This document shows positions 25,527 through 34,290 of a stretch of DNA of 64,000 bases, in pieces. This stretch comes from Pseudomonadota bacterium (lineage in GTDB: Bacteria; Pseudomonadota; Gammaproteobacteria; Xanthomonadales; Xanthomonadaceae), in assembly GCA_023388715.1 (NCBI GenBank), contig JAEWFT010000049.1, positions 1 to 64,000 of the forward strand, in the 5' to 3' direction. The translations under genes were made by a program, and so were the position numbers. Every line of letters begins with the position of its first letter. Within the stretch, counting starts at the first letter, position 1. Under the pieces are notes generated by a model, which was not told where the DNA came from, did no database searches, and saw only the letters and a list, made by a program, of their open reading frames with translations.

Positions 25527-26426
25527 ATGTTCGACACCTTCCCGCAACTGGACTGCAACGGCCGCCTGCTGCCGCTGGATCGCCCACGGGTGATGGGCAT
25601 CGTCAATGTCACCCCGGATTCGTTCTCCGACGGCGGCGCGCACGCCAGCACCGCCAACGCCATCGCGCACGGACTGCGGCTGGCGGAGGAGGGCGCGGAT
25701 ATCCTCGACGTCGGCGGTGAGTCGACCCGTCCCGGCGCCGACGAGGTGCCGGTCGAGGAGGAGCTGCGGCGGGTGCTGCCGGTGGTCGAGGCGCTCGCCG
25801 CGCGCACAGCGCTGCCGATCAGCATCGACACTTCCAAGCCCGAGGTGATGCGCGCCGCGGTCGCCGCCGGCGCGGGCCTGGTCAACGACGTGTTCGCGCT
25901 GCGCCGCGATGGCGCGCTGGACACCGCCGCCGCGCTCGGGGTGCCGGTGGTGCTGATGCACATGCTGGGCGAACCGCGCACCATGCAGGCGGCGCCCGCG
26001 TACGACGACGTGGTGGGCGAGGTGCACCGGTTCCTCGCCGAGCGCATCTTCGCCGCCGAGATGGCCGGGATCGCCAGGCGCAACCTGCTGGTGGATCCCG
26101 GCTTCGGGTTCGGCAAGACGCTGGCCCACAACCTTCGGCTGCTGGCCGGCCTGCGACGCTTCACCGAGCTCGGCGTGCCCGTGCTGGCGGGGCTCTCGCG
26201 CAAGAAATCCATCGGCGAGATCACCGGCCGCGAGGATCCCGCGCAGCGCGTGCACGGTTCGGTGGCGGCGCACCTGGTCGCGGTGCAGAACGGCGCTGCC
26301 ATCGTCCGCGTGCACGACGTGGCGGCCACCGTGGATGCGTTGAAGGTCTGGAACGCACTGTCGGAACTGCCGCCGCCGCGTGCGCAGGCGAAGTCGCCTG
26401 CCATCGGTTGGCCTGACGATGGGTGA
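25527..26426 (+). CDS. folP: Dihydropteroate synthase
   Basis: A 299-residue folate-pathway enzyme joining p-aminobenzoate to dihydropterin pyrophosphate; the sulfonamide target. Motifs: MGIVNVTPDSFSDGG, ADILDVGGESTRPGA, ISIDTSKPEVMRAA, LVNDVFAL, the DPGFGFGKT loop and LAGLSRKKSIGEI, ending with RVHDVAATVDALKV. glmM, the usual next gene in E. coli, is absent here and putP follows instead. The ATG has TAGGCT 6 bases upstream. Confidence 0.97.
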   Translation: MFDTFPQLDCNGRLLPLDRPRVMGIVNVTPDSFSDGGAHASTANAIAHGLRLAEEGADILDVGGESTRPGADEVPVEEELRRVLPVVEALAARTALPISIDTSKPEVMRAAVAAGAGLVNDVFALRRDGALDTAAALGVPVVLMHMLGEPRTMQAAPAYDDVVGEVHRFLAERIFAAEMAGIARRNLLVDPGFGFGKTLAHNLRLLAGLRRFTELGVPVLAGLSRKKSIGEITGREDPAQRVHGSVAAHLVAVQNGAAIVRVHDVAATVDALKVWNALSELPPPRAQAKSPAIGWPDDG

Positions 26427-26471
26427 GGCGAGCGGGTAAGCTGCCGCGGGGCCTTCCACGGGGACACGCGC

Positions 26472-27974
26472 ATGACCGCAAGCACGCCGCTGCTGATCAC
26501 GTTCGGCATCTATCTCGCGGCGATGCTCGGCATCGGCTTCGTGGCATGGCGGCGCACCCGCGACTTCGACGACTACATCCTCGGCGGGCGCTCGCTGGGC
26601 GGTTACGTCACCGCGTTGTCGGCCGGCGCGTCCGACATGAGCGGCTGGCTGCTGATGGGGCTGCCGGGGGCGCTGTACCTGACCGGGCTTGCGGAGGCCT
26701 GGATCGCGATCGGGCTGACGGTCGGGGCGTGGCTGAACTGGCGCTTCGTGGCCGGCCCGTTGCGCGTCTATACCGAACGCACCGACAACGCGCTGACCCT
26801 TCCCGACTACTTCACCACCCGCTTCGCCGCCGACGGCAAGTTGCTGCGGATCGTCTCCGCGCTGGTGGTGCTGGTGTTCTTCGCGGTGTATTGCGCCAGC
26901 GGCATCGTCGCCGGCGCGCGCCTGTTCGAGAGCGTGTTCGGGATGCCGTATGCGCAGGCGCTGTGGTGGGGCGCGGCCGCGACCGTGCTGTACACCCTGG
27001 TCGGCGGGTTCCTGGCGGTCAGCTGGACCGACACCGTGCAGGCCACCCTGATGATCTTCGCGCTGCTGTTCACGCCGTTGGTGGTGATGCTCAGCGTCGG
27101 CGGGCCAGGCGAGGCGCTGCGGCTGGTGGAGCATGTGGATCCGGCGCGCCTGCAATGGATCGGCGCGGGCGGCGCGGTGGCGGTGCTGTCGGCGACGGCC
27201 TGGGGCTTGGGTTACTTCGGCCAGCCGCACATCCTCGCGCGCTTCATGGCCGCCGATTCGCTGGCAGTGATCCCTCAGGCGCGGCGCATCGCCATGACCT
27301 GGATGGTCCTGTGCCTGGCCGGCGCGATGGCGACGGGCTTTTTCGGCATCGCCTATTTCGCCCGCCACCCGGAGCTCGCCGGCGCGGTGACCGCCAATCC
27401 GGAGCGGGTCTTCATCGTCCTGGCCGAGGCGCTGTTCAATCCATGGATCGCGGGCGTGCTGCTGTCGGCGATCCTGGCCGCGATCATGAGCACCCTGAGT
27501 TGCCAGCTGCTGGTCTGCTCCAGCGCACTGACCGAGGATTTCTACCGCGGGTTCGTGCGGCCGCACGCCGGCGAGCGCGAGCTGGTCTGGGTCGGGCGCG
27601 GGATGGTGCTGGCCGTTGCATTGCTGGCGATCTACATCGCCCGCGATCCGGACAGCCGCGTGCTGGGCCTGGTCAGCTATGCGTGGGCGGGCTTTGGCGC
27701 GGCGTTCGGCCCGGTGGTGCTGTTCTCGCTGTTCTGGAAACGGATGACGCGCGGCGGCGCCCTGGCCGGGATCGTGGTCGGCGCGCTGACGGTGATCCTG
27801 TGGAAGCTGGTGGCGGTCGAGCGGATGGGCAGCGCGCTGTACGAAATCGTGCCGGGCTTCCTTTCCGCCAGCATCGCGGTGGTGGTGGCCAGCCTGCTGG
27901 GCCCGGCGCCTTGCCGCGAGGTGCAGGCGCGCCACGAGCAGGTGCGGTCGAGCCTGCGCGAACAGGGGCATTGA
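26472..27974 (+). CDS. putP: Sodium/proline symporter
   Basis: A 500-residue member of the sodium:solute symporter family (SSS) with about 13 membrane helices. PutP-type features are the N-terminal DFDDYILGGRSLGGYVTALS, the sodium-site region SAGASDMSGWLLMGLPGALY, WTDTVQATLMIFALL in the middle and ILAAIMSTLSCQLLVCSSAL near residue 335. It takes up L-proline as a carbon source or osmolyte. No putA is in the window. It starts 45 bases after folP with GGGGA upstream and ends 16 bases before miaA. Confidence 0.92.
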   Translation: MTASTPLLITFGIYLAAMLGIGFVAWRRTRDFDDYILGGRSLGGYVTALSAGASDMSGWLLMGLPGALYLTGLAEAWIAIGLTVGAWLNWRFVAGPLRVYTERTDNALTLPDYFTTRFAADGKLLRIVSALVVLVFFAVYCASGIVAGARLFESVFGMPYAQALWWGAAATVLYTLVGGFLAVSWTDTVQATLMIFALLFTPLVVMLSVGGPGEALRLVEHVDPARLQWIGAGGAVAVLSATAWGLGYFGQPHILARFMAADSLAVIPQARRIAMTWMVLCLAGAMATGFFGIAYFARHPELAGAVTANPERVFIVLAEALFNPWIAGVLLSAILAAIMSTLSCQLLVCSSALTEDFYRGFVRPHAGERELVWVGRGMVLAVALLAIYIARDPDSRVLGLVSYAWAGFGAAFGPVVLFSLFWKRMTRGGALAGIVVGALTVILWKLVAVERMGSALYEIVPGFLSASIAVVVASLLGPAPCREVQARHEQVRSSLREQGH

Positions 27975-27990
27975 TGCACCGCGCGGCGCC

Positions 27991-28953
27991 ATGACGCTCG
28001 ACCGGCGTCCGCGCGCGATCGCGCTGATGGGGCCGACCGGCTCCGGCAAGACCGCGGCCGCGCTGGCGCTGGCCGAGCGCCTGGACGGCGAGATCGTCAG
28101 CGTCGACTCTGCGCTGGTCTATCGCGGCCTGGACATCGGCGCGGCCAAGCCGACGGCCGGGGAACTGGCGCGCGTGCCGCACCACCTGGTCGACCTGCGC
28201 GAACCGTGGCAACCCTATTCGGCGGCGGAGTTCGCGCAGGATGCGCGGCGGGCCATCGACGGCATCGTGACCCGCGGCAGGTTGCCGATCCTGGCCGGCG
28301 GCACCGGGCTCTACTTCCGCGCCCTGCTGGAGGGCCTGTCGGCGATGCCGCAGGCCGAACCGGAGGTGCGCGCGGAGCTCGCTGCCCGCGCCGCCGACGC
28401 GGGCTGGGCTGCCTTGCACGCGGAGCTGGCGGCGGTCGATCCGCAGGCCGCCGCGCGCATCCACGCCACCGACGCGCAGCGCATCCAGCGCGCGCTGGAG
28501 GTGCATCGCCTGAGCGGTCGCCCGATCAGCGCCTGGCAGCGCGAAGCGCGCAGCGAGCGGCTGCCGCTTCGGGTGCTCAAGCTTGTTCTGGCGCCGCCGC
28601 AGCGCGCGCTGCTGCACCAGCGCATCGAACGCCGCTTTGACGCCATGCTGGCCGCGGGCTTCCTCGACGAGGTCCGGCGCCTGCATGCGCTGCCCCAGCT
28701 GCGCGCGCATCCACGTCCGCTGGAGTTGCCGGCGCTGCGCGCGGTCGGCTACCGGCAGGCGTGGGAGCACCTGGACGGCGCCTGCAACGCCGCGCAGTTC
28801 CGCGAGCGCGCCATCGCGGCCACCCGCCAGCTGGCCAAGCGCCAGTTCACCTGGCTGCGCGGGGAACTGGACGGGCGCTGGTTCGATCCGGCGACCCAGG
28901 GCGCGGCGCTGGAGGCGGCAGTGGCGGGTTTCGTGCCCGATCGCACGCCCTGA
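27991..28953 (+). CDS. miaA: tRNA dimethylallyltransferase
   Basis: A 320-residue enzyme that adds a dimethylallyl group to A37 of tRNAs reading codons starting with U. The P-loop GPTGSGKTAAA begins near residue 11, followed by VSVDSALVYRGLDIGAAKPT, HHLVDLREPWQPYSAAEF and LAGGTGLYFRALLEGL; the C-terminal part has RAIAATRQLAKRQFTWLR. Its isoprenoid donor comes from the MEP pathway, three genes of which (ispD, ispF, dxs) are in this window. miaA-hfq-hflX is a conserved order. Confidence 0.96.
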   Translation: MTLDRRPRAIALMGPTGSGKTAAALALAERLDGEIVSVDSALVYRGLDIGAAKPTAGELARVPHHLVDLREPWQPYSAAEFAQDARRAIDGIVTRGRLPILAGGTGLYFRALLEGLSAMPQAEPEVRAELAARAADAGWAALHAELAAVDPQAAARIHATDAQRIQRALEVHRLSGRPISAWQREARSERLPLRVLKLVLAPPQRALLHQRIERRFDAMLAAGFLDEVRRLHALPQLRAHPRPLELPALRAVGYRQAWEHLDGACNAAQFRERAIAATRQLAKRQFTWLRGELDGRWFDPATQGAALEAAVAGFVPDRTP

Positions 28954-29084
28954 GCGGGCTGCGGCCGCAAACCGGCGCGCGTGCGCTACCATCGGGTCGC
29001 GCCCTCCGATGGGGAACGGGCGCGCGGCTGCGGGGATGGCAGGCCGACGACCACAAACAACAACAAGCGTCACCAGGGGACACC

Positions 29085-29351
29085 ATGTCGAAGTCGCAAT
29101 CCCTCCAGGATCCGTTCCTGAACGCCCTGCGCCGCGAGCGCGTGCCGGTCTCGATCTACCTGGTCAACGGCATCAAGCTTCAGGGCACGATCGAATCGTT
29201 CGACCAGTTCGTGGTCCTGCTGCGCAACACCGTCAGCCAGATGATCTACAAGCACGCGATTTCCACCGTGGTGCCGGCGCGCAACGTGCGCATCGCGGCC
29301 ACCAGCGAGGGCGAGGACGCCGCCGCCGCGCTCGAGGCGGTCGCCGAGTAG
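29085..29351 (+). CDS. hfq: RNA chaperone Hfq
   Basis: An 88-residue hexameric Sm-like protein that pairs small RNAs with mRNAs. Sm1 is VPVSIYLVNGIKLQGTIESF, with the proximal-face QDPFLNALRRERV before it, and Sm2 contains YKHAISTVVPAR. The C-terminal tail is short and acidic/alanine-rich (SEGEDAAAALEAVAE), much shorter than in E. coli. The ATG at 29085 is preceded by AGGGGA. A 131-base gap from miaA leaves room for its own promoter (TACCAT near 28987). Confidence 0.97.
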   Translation: MSKSQSLQDPFLNALRRERVPVSIYLVNGIKLQGTIESFDQFVVLLRNTVSQMIYKHAISTVVPARNVRIAATSEGEDAAAALEAVAE

Positions 29352-29408
29352 CGGCGTCCCTGCGGCGCGGGCTTGCATTCGCGGCCCGGCGCCCGCATCT
29401 GGGAGCCA

Positions 29409-30737
29409 ATGCCGACCCAATTGTTCGAACGCTCCCGCGGGGGCGAAAACGCCCTGCTGATCCAGCCGCATGCCGGTGGTCCGCCCGCCGAGGGCGTGCT
29501 CGAGGAGTTCGGCGAACTCGCGCGTTCCGCCGGTGCCACCGTGGCCGCGGTGCTGACCGCCAAGATCGACCGCCCCAACCCCGCCACCCTGATCGGCAGC
29601 GGCAAGCTGGAGGAGGTCAAGGCCGCGCTGGAAGCCACCGGCGCCGACCTCGTGCTGGTCAACCATGCGCTCACCCCCGTGCAGGAGCGCAACCTGGAGC
29701 GGGCGCTGGAGCGCCGCGTGGTCGATCGCACCGGCCTGATCCTGGACATCTTCGCCCAGCGCGCGCGCACCCATGAGGGCAAGCTGCAGGTCGAACTGGC
29801 CCAGCTCAGCCACATGGCGACCCGGCTGGTCCGCGGCTGGACCCACCTGGAGCGCCAGCGCGGCGGTTCGATCGGCCTGCGCGGGCCCGGCGAAACCCAG
29901 CTGGAAACCGACCGCCGGTTGCTGCAGAAGCGCGTCGACATGCTGCAGAAGAGGCTGCAGAAGGTTGAGGTGCAGCACACCCAGATGCGCCGCGCGCGGG
30001 TGCGCAGCGAGCTGCCGCGGGTGGCGCTGGTGGGCTATACCAATGCTGGCAAGTCGACCCTTTTCAACGCGCTGACCGGCGCCGAAGCCTACGCCGCCGA
30101 CCAGCTGTTCGCGACCCTGGATCCGACCGTGCGCCGGATCGAGTTGCCCGGCGGTGGGGTGGTGCTGGCCGATACCGTCGGTTTCGTGCGCGACCTGCCG
30201 CATGAACTGGTGGCCGCCTTCCGCTCGACCCTGAGCGAAGCGCGCGAGGCCGACCTGCTGCTGCACGTGGTCGATGCCGACGACCCGCTGCGCGACCAGC
30301 GCATGGCGCAGGTCGACGAGGTGCTGCGCGAGATCGGCGCCGGCGAGATCCCGCAATTGCTGGTGTTCAACAAGATCGACCGGATCGAGGGCGCGCAGGC
30401 GCGCATCGATGAGCGCGGCGGCGAACGCGTCGCGGCGTGGGTGTCCGCGCGCGAAGGCCGCGGGATCGACCTGCTGCGCGACGCCCTGGGCGAACGCCTG
30501 GGCCTGCGCCGGGTCGTTGGCGAGGTTAGCCTGCCGACCGGGGCCGGCCGACTGCGCGCGCGCCTGCATGCACTGGATGCGGTGCGCGGCGAGGAGCACG
30601 ATGCCGATGGCTGGCGGCTGCGGGTCGACCTGCCGATCGCGGACGCCGCGCGGCTTGCCGCGCAGCCCGATGGCGCGCCGCTGCGCCCGCTGCTGCCGGC
30701 GGGCGCGACCCTGCATCCCGTAGAATCCAAGGCATGA
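29409..30737 (+). CDS. hflX: GTPase HflX
   Basis: A 442-residue ribosome-associated GTPase that splits stalled ribosomes. The N-terminal nucleotide-binding domain contains DRPNPATLIGSGKLEEVK and LVLVNHALTPVQERNLE; a basic helical linker with RGPGETQLETDRRLL follows; then the G domain with G1 GYTNAGKST near residue 212, DTVGFVRDLPHELV and FNKIDR. The start MPTQLFERS at 29409 has GGGAG upstream. Its stop overlaps the hflK ATG by 4 bases. Tail domain MDAVRGEEHDADGW-like is typical of proteobacterial HflX. Confidence 0.95.
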   Translation: MPTQLFERSRGGENALLIQPHAGGPPAEGVLEEFGELARSAGATVAAVLTAKIDRPNPATLIGSGKLEEVKAALEATGADLVLVNHALTPVQERNLERALERRVVDRTGLILDIFAQRARTHEGKLQVELAQLSHMATRLVRGWTHLERQRGGSIGLRGPGETQLETDRRLLQKRVDMLQKRLQKVEVQHTQMRRARVRSELPRVALVGYTNAGKSTLFNALTGAEAYAADQLFATLDPTVRRIELPGGGVVLADTVGFVRDLPHELVAAFRSTLSEAREADLLLHVVDADDPLRDQRMAQVDEVLREIGAGEIPQLLVFNKIDRIEGAQARIDERGGERVAAWVSAREGRGIDLLRDALGERLGLRRVVGEVSLPTGAGRLRARLHALDAVRGEEHDADGWRLRVDLPIADAARLAAQPDGAPLRPLLPAGATLHPVESKA

Positions 30738-31861
30738 CGATCAAGCACAGTGGCCCGCGCGGCCCCAAGTGGGCCTGGATGGCCTGGAACCGGCCCGGTG
30801 GCGGCGGCAGGCCCGCGCGTGGCGGTGGCAGTGGCGGCGGCCTGGGCGACCTGTTCAACCGCCTGCCCAGCTTCGGCGGCGGTGGCAACGGCGGCGCCCT
30901 GCGCTGGGCCGGCATCGCGCTGGCGGCCTGGATCCTGCTCAACAGCTTCGTGCTGATCACCGAGCAGCAGCGCGGCGTGGTGCTGCGCTTCGGCCAGTTC
31001 CACCGGGTCATGCAGCCGGGCCCGAACTTCAAGCTGCCGTGGCCGATGGAGCGCGTGATCAAGGTTGCCGCCACCCAGATCAAGACCTTCGACAACACCG
31101 TTCCCGTGCTCACCGCCGACGAGAACATCGTGCAGGTGCAGATCAACGTGCAGTACCGGGTGGGCGACGCCCAGCGCTATCTGTTCGGTACCCGCGACGC
31201 CGACGAGGTGCTTCGGCAGGCCGCCCTTTCCAGCGTGCGCGAGCAGGTCGGCCGCTCCACCCTGGACACCGTGCTGGGTGCGCGCAACGCGCTGGCGGTG
31301 TCGGCGCGGGAGAACCTGCAGCGCTCGCTGGACGCCTACCGCACCGGCCTGGTGGTCACCGAGCTGAACCTGCCGAACGCGCGCCCGCCGGAAGAGGTGA
31401 AGCCGGCGTTCGACGACGTCAACAGTGCGCAGCAGGACAAGGATCGCCTGATCAGCGAGGCCCAGGCCTACGCCGCCAAGGTGGTGCCGGAGGCGCGCGG
31501 TACCGCGTCGCGCACGCGCACCGTGGCCGAGGGCTACAAGACCGCGGAGGTCGCCCGCGCCACCGGTGACGCCGAGCGCTTCACCCTGCTGGTCGAGCAG
31601 TACAAGCTGGCGCCGGAAGTCACCCGCAAGCGCCTGTGGCTGGAGACCGTGCAGGAGGTGCTGGCGCAGAACCGCAAGGTGGTCGGCGGTGACGGCCGCC
31701 AGCTGATCTACGTGCCGATGCGCGAGGGCGGCAACGTGCCCGAGGCGCCGGTGCAGGCGCTGGTGCCCGAACTGGTGGCGCCCGCCGCCGCGGGCACCGC
31801 CGACCCGGTGCGCGCGGGCCGCAGCGGCCGCACCCCCAGCCGCGAGGAGAACGTGCGATGA
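30734..31861 (+). CDS. hflK: FtsH modulator HflK (SPFH family)
   Basis: A 375-residue bitopic membrane protein that assembles with HflC into a cage around FtsH. The N-terminus is glycine-rich (PGGGGRPARGGGSGGGLGDL), followed by one membrane helix (AGIALAAWILLNSFVLI) and the SPFH domain starting EQQRGVVLRFGQFHRVMQPG. A charged coiled coil follows (DVNSAQQDKDRLISEAQAYA). Both ends overlap neighbours by 4 bases. TAGAAT at 30721, 7 bases before the ATG, could be an internal promoter. Confidence 0.95.
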   Translation: MTIKHSGPRGPKWAWMAWNRPGGGGRPARGGGSGGGLGDLFNRLPSFGGGGNGGALRWAGIALAAWILLNSFVLITEQQRGVVLRFGQFHRVMQPGPNFKLPWPMERVIKVAATQIKTFDNTVPVLTADENIVQVQINVQYRVGDAQRYLFGTRDADEVLRQAALSSVREQVGRSTLDTVLGARNALAVSARENLQRSLDAYRTGLVVTELNLPNARPPEEVKPAFDDVNSAQQDKDRLISEAQAYAAKVVPEARGTASRTRTVAEGYKTAEVARATGDAERFTLLVEQYKLAPEVTRKRLWLETVQEVLAQNRKVVGGDGRQLIYVPMREGGNVPEAPVQALVPELVAPAAAGTADPVRAGRSGRTPSREENVR

Positions 31862-32721
31862 AGGCTTCCACCTGGATGTCGATCGCGGTCGCCGCCTTGC
31901 TGTTGCTGCTCGGCTCCGTGTTCGTGGTGCGCGAGGGGCAGACCGCCATCGTGCTCAACCTGGGCAAGGTGGTGCGGGTGGGCCTGGGTCCCGGCCTGCA
32001 CTTCAAGGTGCCGCTGATCGAGTCGGCGCGCGTCTTCGACCGTCGCCTGCAGGTGCTGGACGCCGAGGCGGAGCGCTACCTGACCTCCGAGCGCAAGGAC
32101 GTCAGCGTCGACTTCTTCGCGATGGGGGCGATCGAGAACCCCTCGGTGTTCTTCCGCGCCACCGGCGGCGACGAAAGCCTGGCGATCCAGCGTCTGGCGC
32201 CGATCATCAAGGACGCGCTGCGCAACGAGATCAACCAGCGCACGCTGCAGCAGGTCGTCTCCAGCGACCGCATGGAGGTGATCCGCGAGCAGTTGGCCAC
32301 GATCAACGAAGGCGCCGCCACCGTCGGCATCCGCATCGTCGACCTGCGGATCAAGCAGATCGACCTGCCGACCGACAGCGACGTCATCGGCCAGGTCTAC
32401 CGGCGCATGCGCGCCCAGCGCCAGCAGGTGGCCAGCCGCCTGCGCGCCGAGGGCGAGGAGCAGGCGCTGCTGATCCGCGCCACCGCGGATCGCGACCGCG
32501 CGGTGGTGCTGGCCGAGGCCGAGCGCGACGCGCAGAAGCTGCGCGGCGAAGGCGATGCCGAGGCCGCGCGCATCTACGCCGGCGCCGCCAACCGCGACCC
32601 GGGCTTCTACGCCTTCCAGCGCAGCCTGGAGGCCTACCGCAAGGCGTTCGAGGACGGGCAGGGCGTGATGGTGCTGGAGCGCAACGATCCGTTCCTGCAA
32701 TACCTGCGCAACGACCGCTGA
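31858..32721 (+). CDS. hflC: FtsH modulator HflC (SPFH family)
   Basis: A 287-residue partner of HflK. One N-terminal membrane helix (MSIAVAALLLLLGSVFVV), the SPFH start REGQTAIVLNLGKVVRVGLGPGLHFKVPL, and a C-terminal helical region (RRMRAQRQQVASRLRAEGEEQ). Coupled to hflK by an ATGA overlap, and followed after 3 bases by a DUF2065 gene, the same order as in E. coli (hflX-hflK-hflC-yjeT-purA). Confidence 0.95.
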   Translation: MKASTWMSIAVAALLLLLGSVFVVREGQTAIVLNLGKVVRVGLGPGLHFKVPLIESARVFDRRLQVLDAEAERYLTSERKDVSVDFFAMGAIENPSVFFRATGGDESLAIQRLAPIIKDALRNEINQRTLQQVVSSDRMEVIREQLATINEGAATVGIRIVDLRIKQIDLPTDSDVIGQVYRRMRAQRQQVASRLRAEGEEQALLIRATADRDRAVVLAEAERDAQKLRGEGDAEAARIYAGAANRDPGFYAFQRSLEAYRKAFEDGQGVMVLERNDPFLQYLRNDR

Positions 32722-32724
32722 CCG

Positions 32725-32910
32725 ATGTCGGACCTGTGGGCGGCGCTGTGCCTGGTGGCGGTGATCGAGGGCCTGTTCCTGTTCGCCGCGCCGGGCGCGT
32801 GGAAGCGGGCCGCCGAGCAGCTGCAGGCGCTGCCGGACGAGCACGTGCGCCGGGTGGGCGGGGTGGTGCTGGCGCTGGGCCTGCTGTCGCTCTACCTGGT
32901 GCGCGGCTGA
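32725..32910 (+). CDS. DUF2065 (YjeT-like) small membrane protein
   Basis: A 61-residue protein with two membrane helices (LWAALCLVAVIEGLFLFAAP and VGGVVLALGLLSLYLV) joined by a short cytoplasmic or periplasmic loop with WKRAAEQLQALPDEHVRR. It matches the DUF2065/YjeT family encoded between hflC and purA in many proteobacteria. No function is established; its position suggests a link to HflKC or FtsH. Confidence 0.85.
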   Translation: MSDLWAALCLVAVIEGLFLFAAPGAWKRAAEQLQALPDEHVRRVGGVVLALGLLSLYLVRG

Positions 32911-32937
32911 GTCCTCGCGCCTTTCACCCGGCACGGG

Positions 32938-32943
32938 TAGAAT
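32938..32943 (+). promoter_or_regulatory. -10-like hexamer of a purA promoter
   Basis: TAGAAT, 5 bases before the left arm of the hairpin at 32948-32973. Transcription would start around 32950, inside that hairpin. No convincing -35. Confidence 0.4.
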
Positions 32944-32947
32944 GCAC

Positions 32948-32973
32948 AAAAGCCGGGGCCCGCCTCGGCTTTT
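32948..32973 (+). terminator. Hairpin with T tract between the hfl genes and purA
   Basis: An 11-bp stem with one G-U pair: AAAAGCCGGGG (32948-32958), loop CCCG, CCTCGGCTTTT (32963-32973), then CTC. It has the form of an intrinsic terminator for the hfq-hflX-hflK-hflC transcript. It sits in the purA leader, 22 bases before the ATG, and directly after a purA -10 candidate. Confidence 0.7.
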
Positions 32974-32995
32974 CTCACGTCTGGAGTTGGCGAAA

Positions 32996-34288
32996 ATGGG
33001 TCAGTCGGTCGTTGTACTGGGTGCGCAATGGGGCGATGAAGGCAAGGGCAAGATCGTCGACCTGCTGACGCAGGACATCGGCGCGGTGGTGCGCTTCCAG
33101 GGCGGCCACAACGCCGGCCACACGCTGGTGATAGGCGGCAAGAAGACCGTGCTGCACCTGATCCCGTCCGGCATCCTGCGCGACGACGCGCTGTGCCTGA
33201 TCGGCAACGGCGTGGTGCTGCACCCGGGCGCGCTGCAGAAGGAGATCGCCGAGCTGGAAGGAAACGGCGTGGAAGTACGCTCGCGCCTGAAGATCTCGCC
33301 GGCGACGCCGCTGATCATGCCGTACCACATCGCCCTCGACCAGGCGCGCGAAAAGGCCGCCGGCAAGTCGGCGATCGGCACCACCGGCCGCGGCATCGGC
33401 CCGGCCTACGAGGACAAGGTGGCGCGCCGCGGCATTCGCGTCGCCGACCTGCATTACCCCGACGAGTTGGCCGAGAAGCTGCGTGCGGCGCTCGACTACC
33501 ACAACTTCGTGCTGACCCAGTACCTGAAGGTCGATGCGGTGGACTACCAGCAGACCCTGGACGAGGCGCTGGCGTTCGGCGATTACGTGGAGCCGATGAA
33601 GGCGGACGTGGCCGGCATCCTGCACGACCTGCGCAAGCAGGGCCGCAAGGTGCTGTTCGAGGGCGCGCAGGGCTCGCTGCTGGACATCGACCACGGCACC
33701 TATCCCTACGTCACGTCGTCCAACACCACGGTGGGCGGCGCCTATGCGGGCACCGGCGTCGGCGCCGACGCGATCGACTACGTGCTCGGCATCGCCAAGG
33801 CCTACGCCACCCGCGTCGGCGGCGGGCCGTTCCCGACCGAACTCAACGATGCGATCGGGCAGGGGCTGCGCGACCGCGGCCAGGAATACGGCGCCACCAC
33901 CGGCCGCCCGCGCCGCTGCGGCTGGATGGACATCGTCGCGCTCAAGCGCGCGGTGGCGATCAACGGCATTTCCGGCCTGTGCATCACCAAGCTGGACATC
34001 CTCGACGGCATGGACACGCTGAAGATGTGCATCGCCTACGAGTACCGCGGCAAGCGCACCGAGTACGCGCCGCTGGATGCCAAGGGCTGGGACGAGATCA
34101 CGCCGGTCTACCTGGAGTTCCCGGGCTGGCAGGAGTCGACCGCCGGCATCACCGAATGGGACAAGCTGCCGCCTGCCGCGCGCGCCTACCTGCGTTCGCT
34201 GGAGGAGCTGGCGGGCTGCCCGCTGGCGATCGTCTCCACCGGCCCGGATCGCGACGCCAACATCGTCCTCCACGACCCCTTCGCCTGA
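32996..34288 (+). CDS. purA: Adenylosuccinate synthetase
   Basis: A 430-residue enzyme converting IMP and aspartate to adenylosuccinate with GTP, the first committed step to AMP. Motifs: VLGAQWGDEGKGKIVDLL (catalytic Asp14), FQGGHNAGHTLV (catalytic His), IGTTGRGIGPAYEDK, and LFEGAQGSLLDIDHGTYPYVTSSN. The ATG at 32996 has GGAG upstream; an ATG at 32942 lies before the hairpin and is unlikely. Confidence 0.97.
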   Translation: MGQSVVVLGAQWGDEGKGKIVDLLTQDIGAVVRFQGGHNAGHTLVIGGKKTVLHLIPSGILRDDALCLIGNGVVLHPGALQKEIAELEGNGVEVRSRLKISPATPLIMPYHIALDQAREKAAGKSAIGTTGRGIGPAYEDKVARRGIRVADLHYPDELAEKLRAALDYHNFVLTQYLKVDAVDYQQTLDEALAFGDYVEPMKADVAGILHDLRKQGRKVLFEGAQGSLLDIDHGTYPYVTSSNTTVGGAYAGTGVGADAIDYVLGIAKAYATRVGGGPFPTELNDAIGQGLRDRGQEYGATTGRPRRCGWMDIVALKRAVAINGISGLCITKLDILDGMDTLKMCIAYEYRGKRTEYAPLDAKGWDEITPVYLEFPGWQESTAGITEWDKLPPAARAYLRSLEELAGCPLAIVSTGPDRDANIVLHDPFA

Positions 34289-34290
34289 GC

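Noticed and set aside
30721..30726. TAGAAT just before hflK as a leaderless promoter
   Set aside because: It lies inside the hflX coding end, has no -35, and hflK is already coupled to hflX by a 4-base overlap. Mentioned in the gene entry only.
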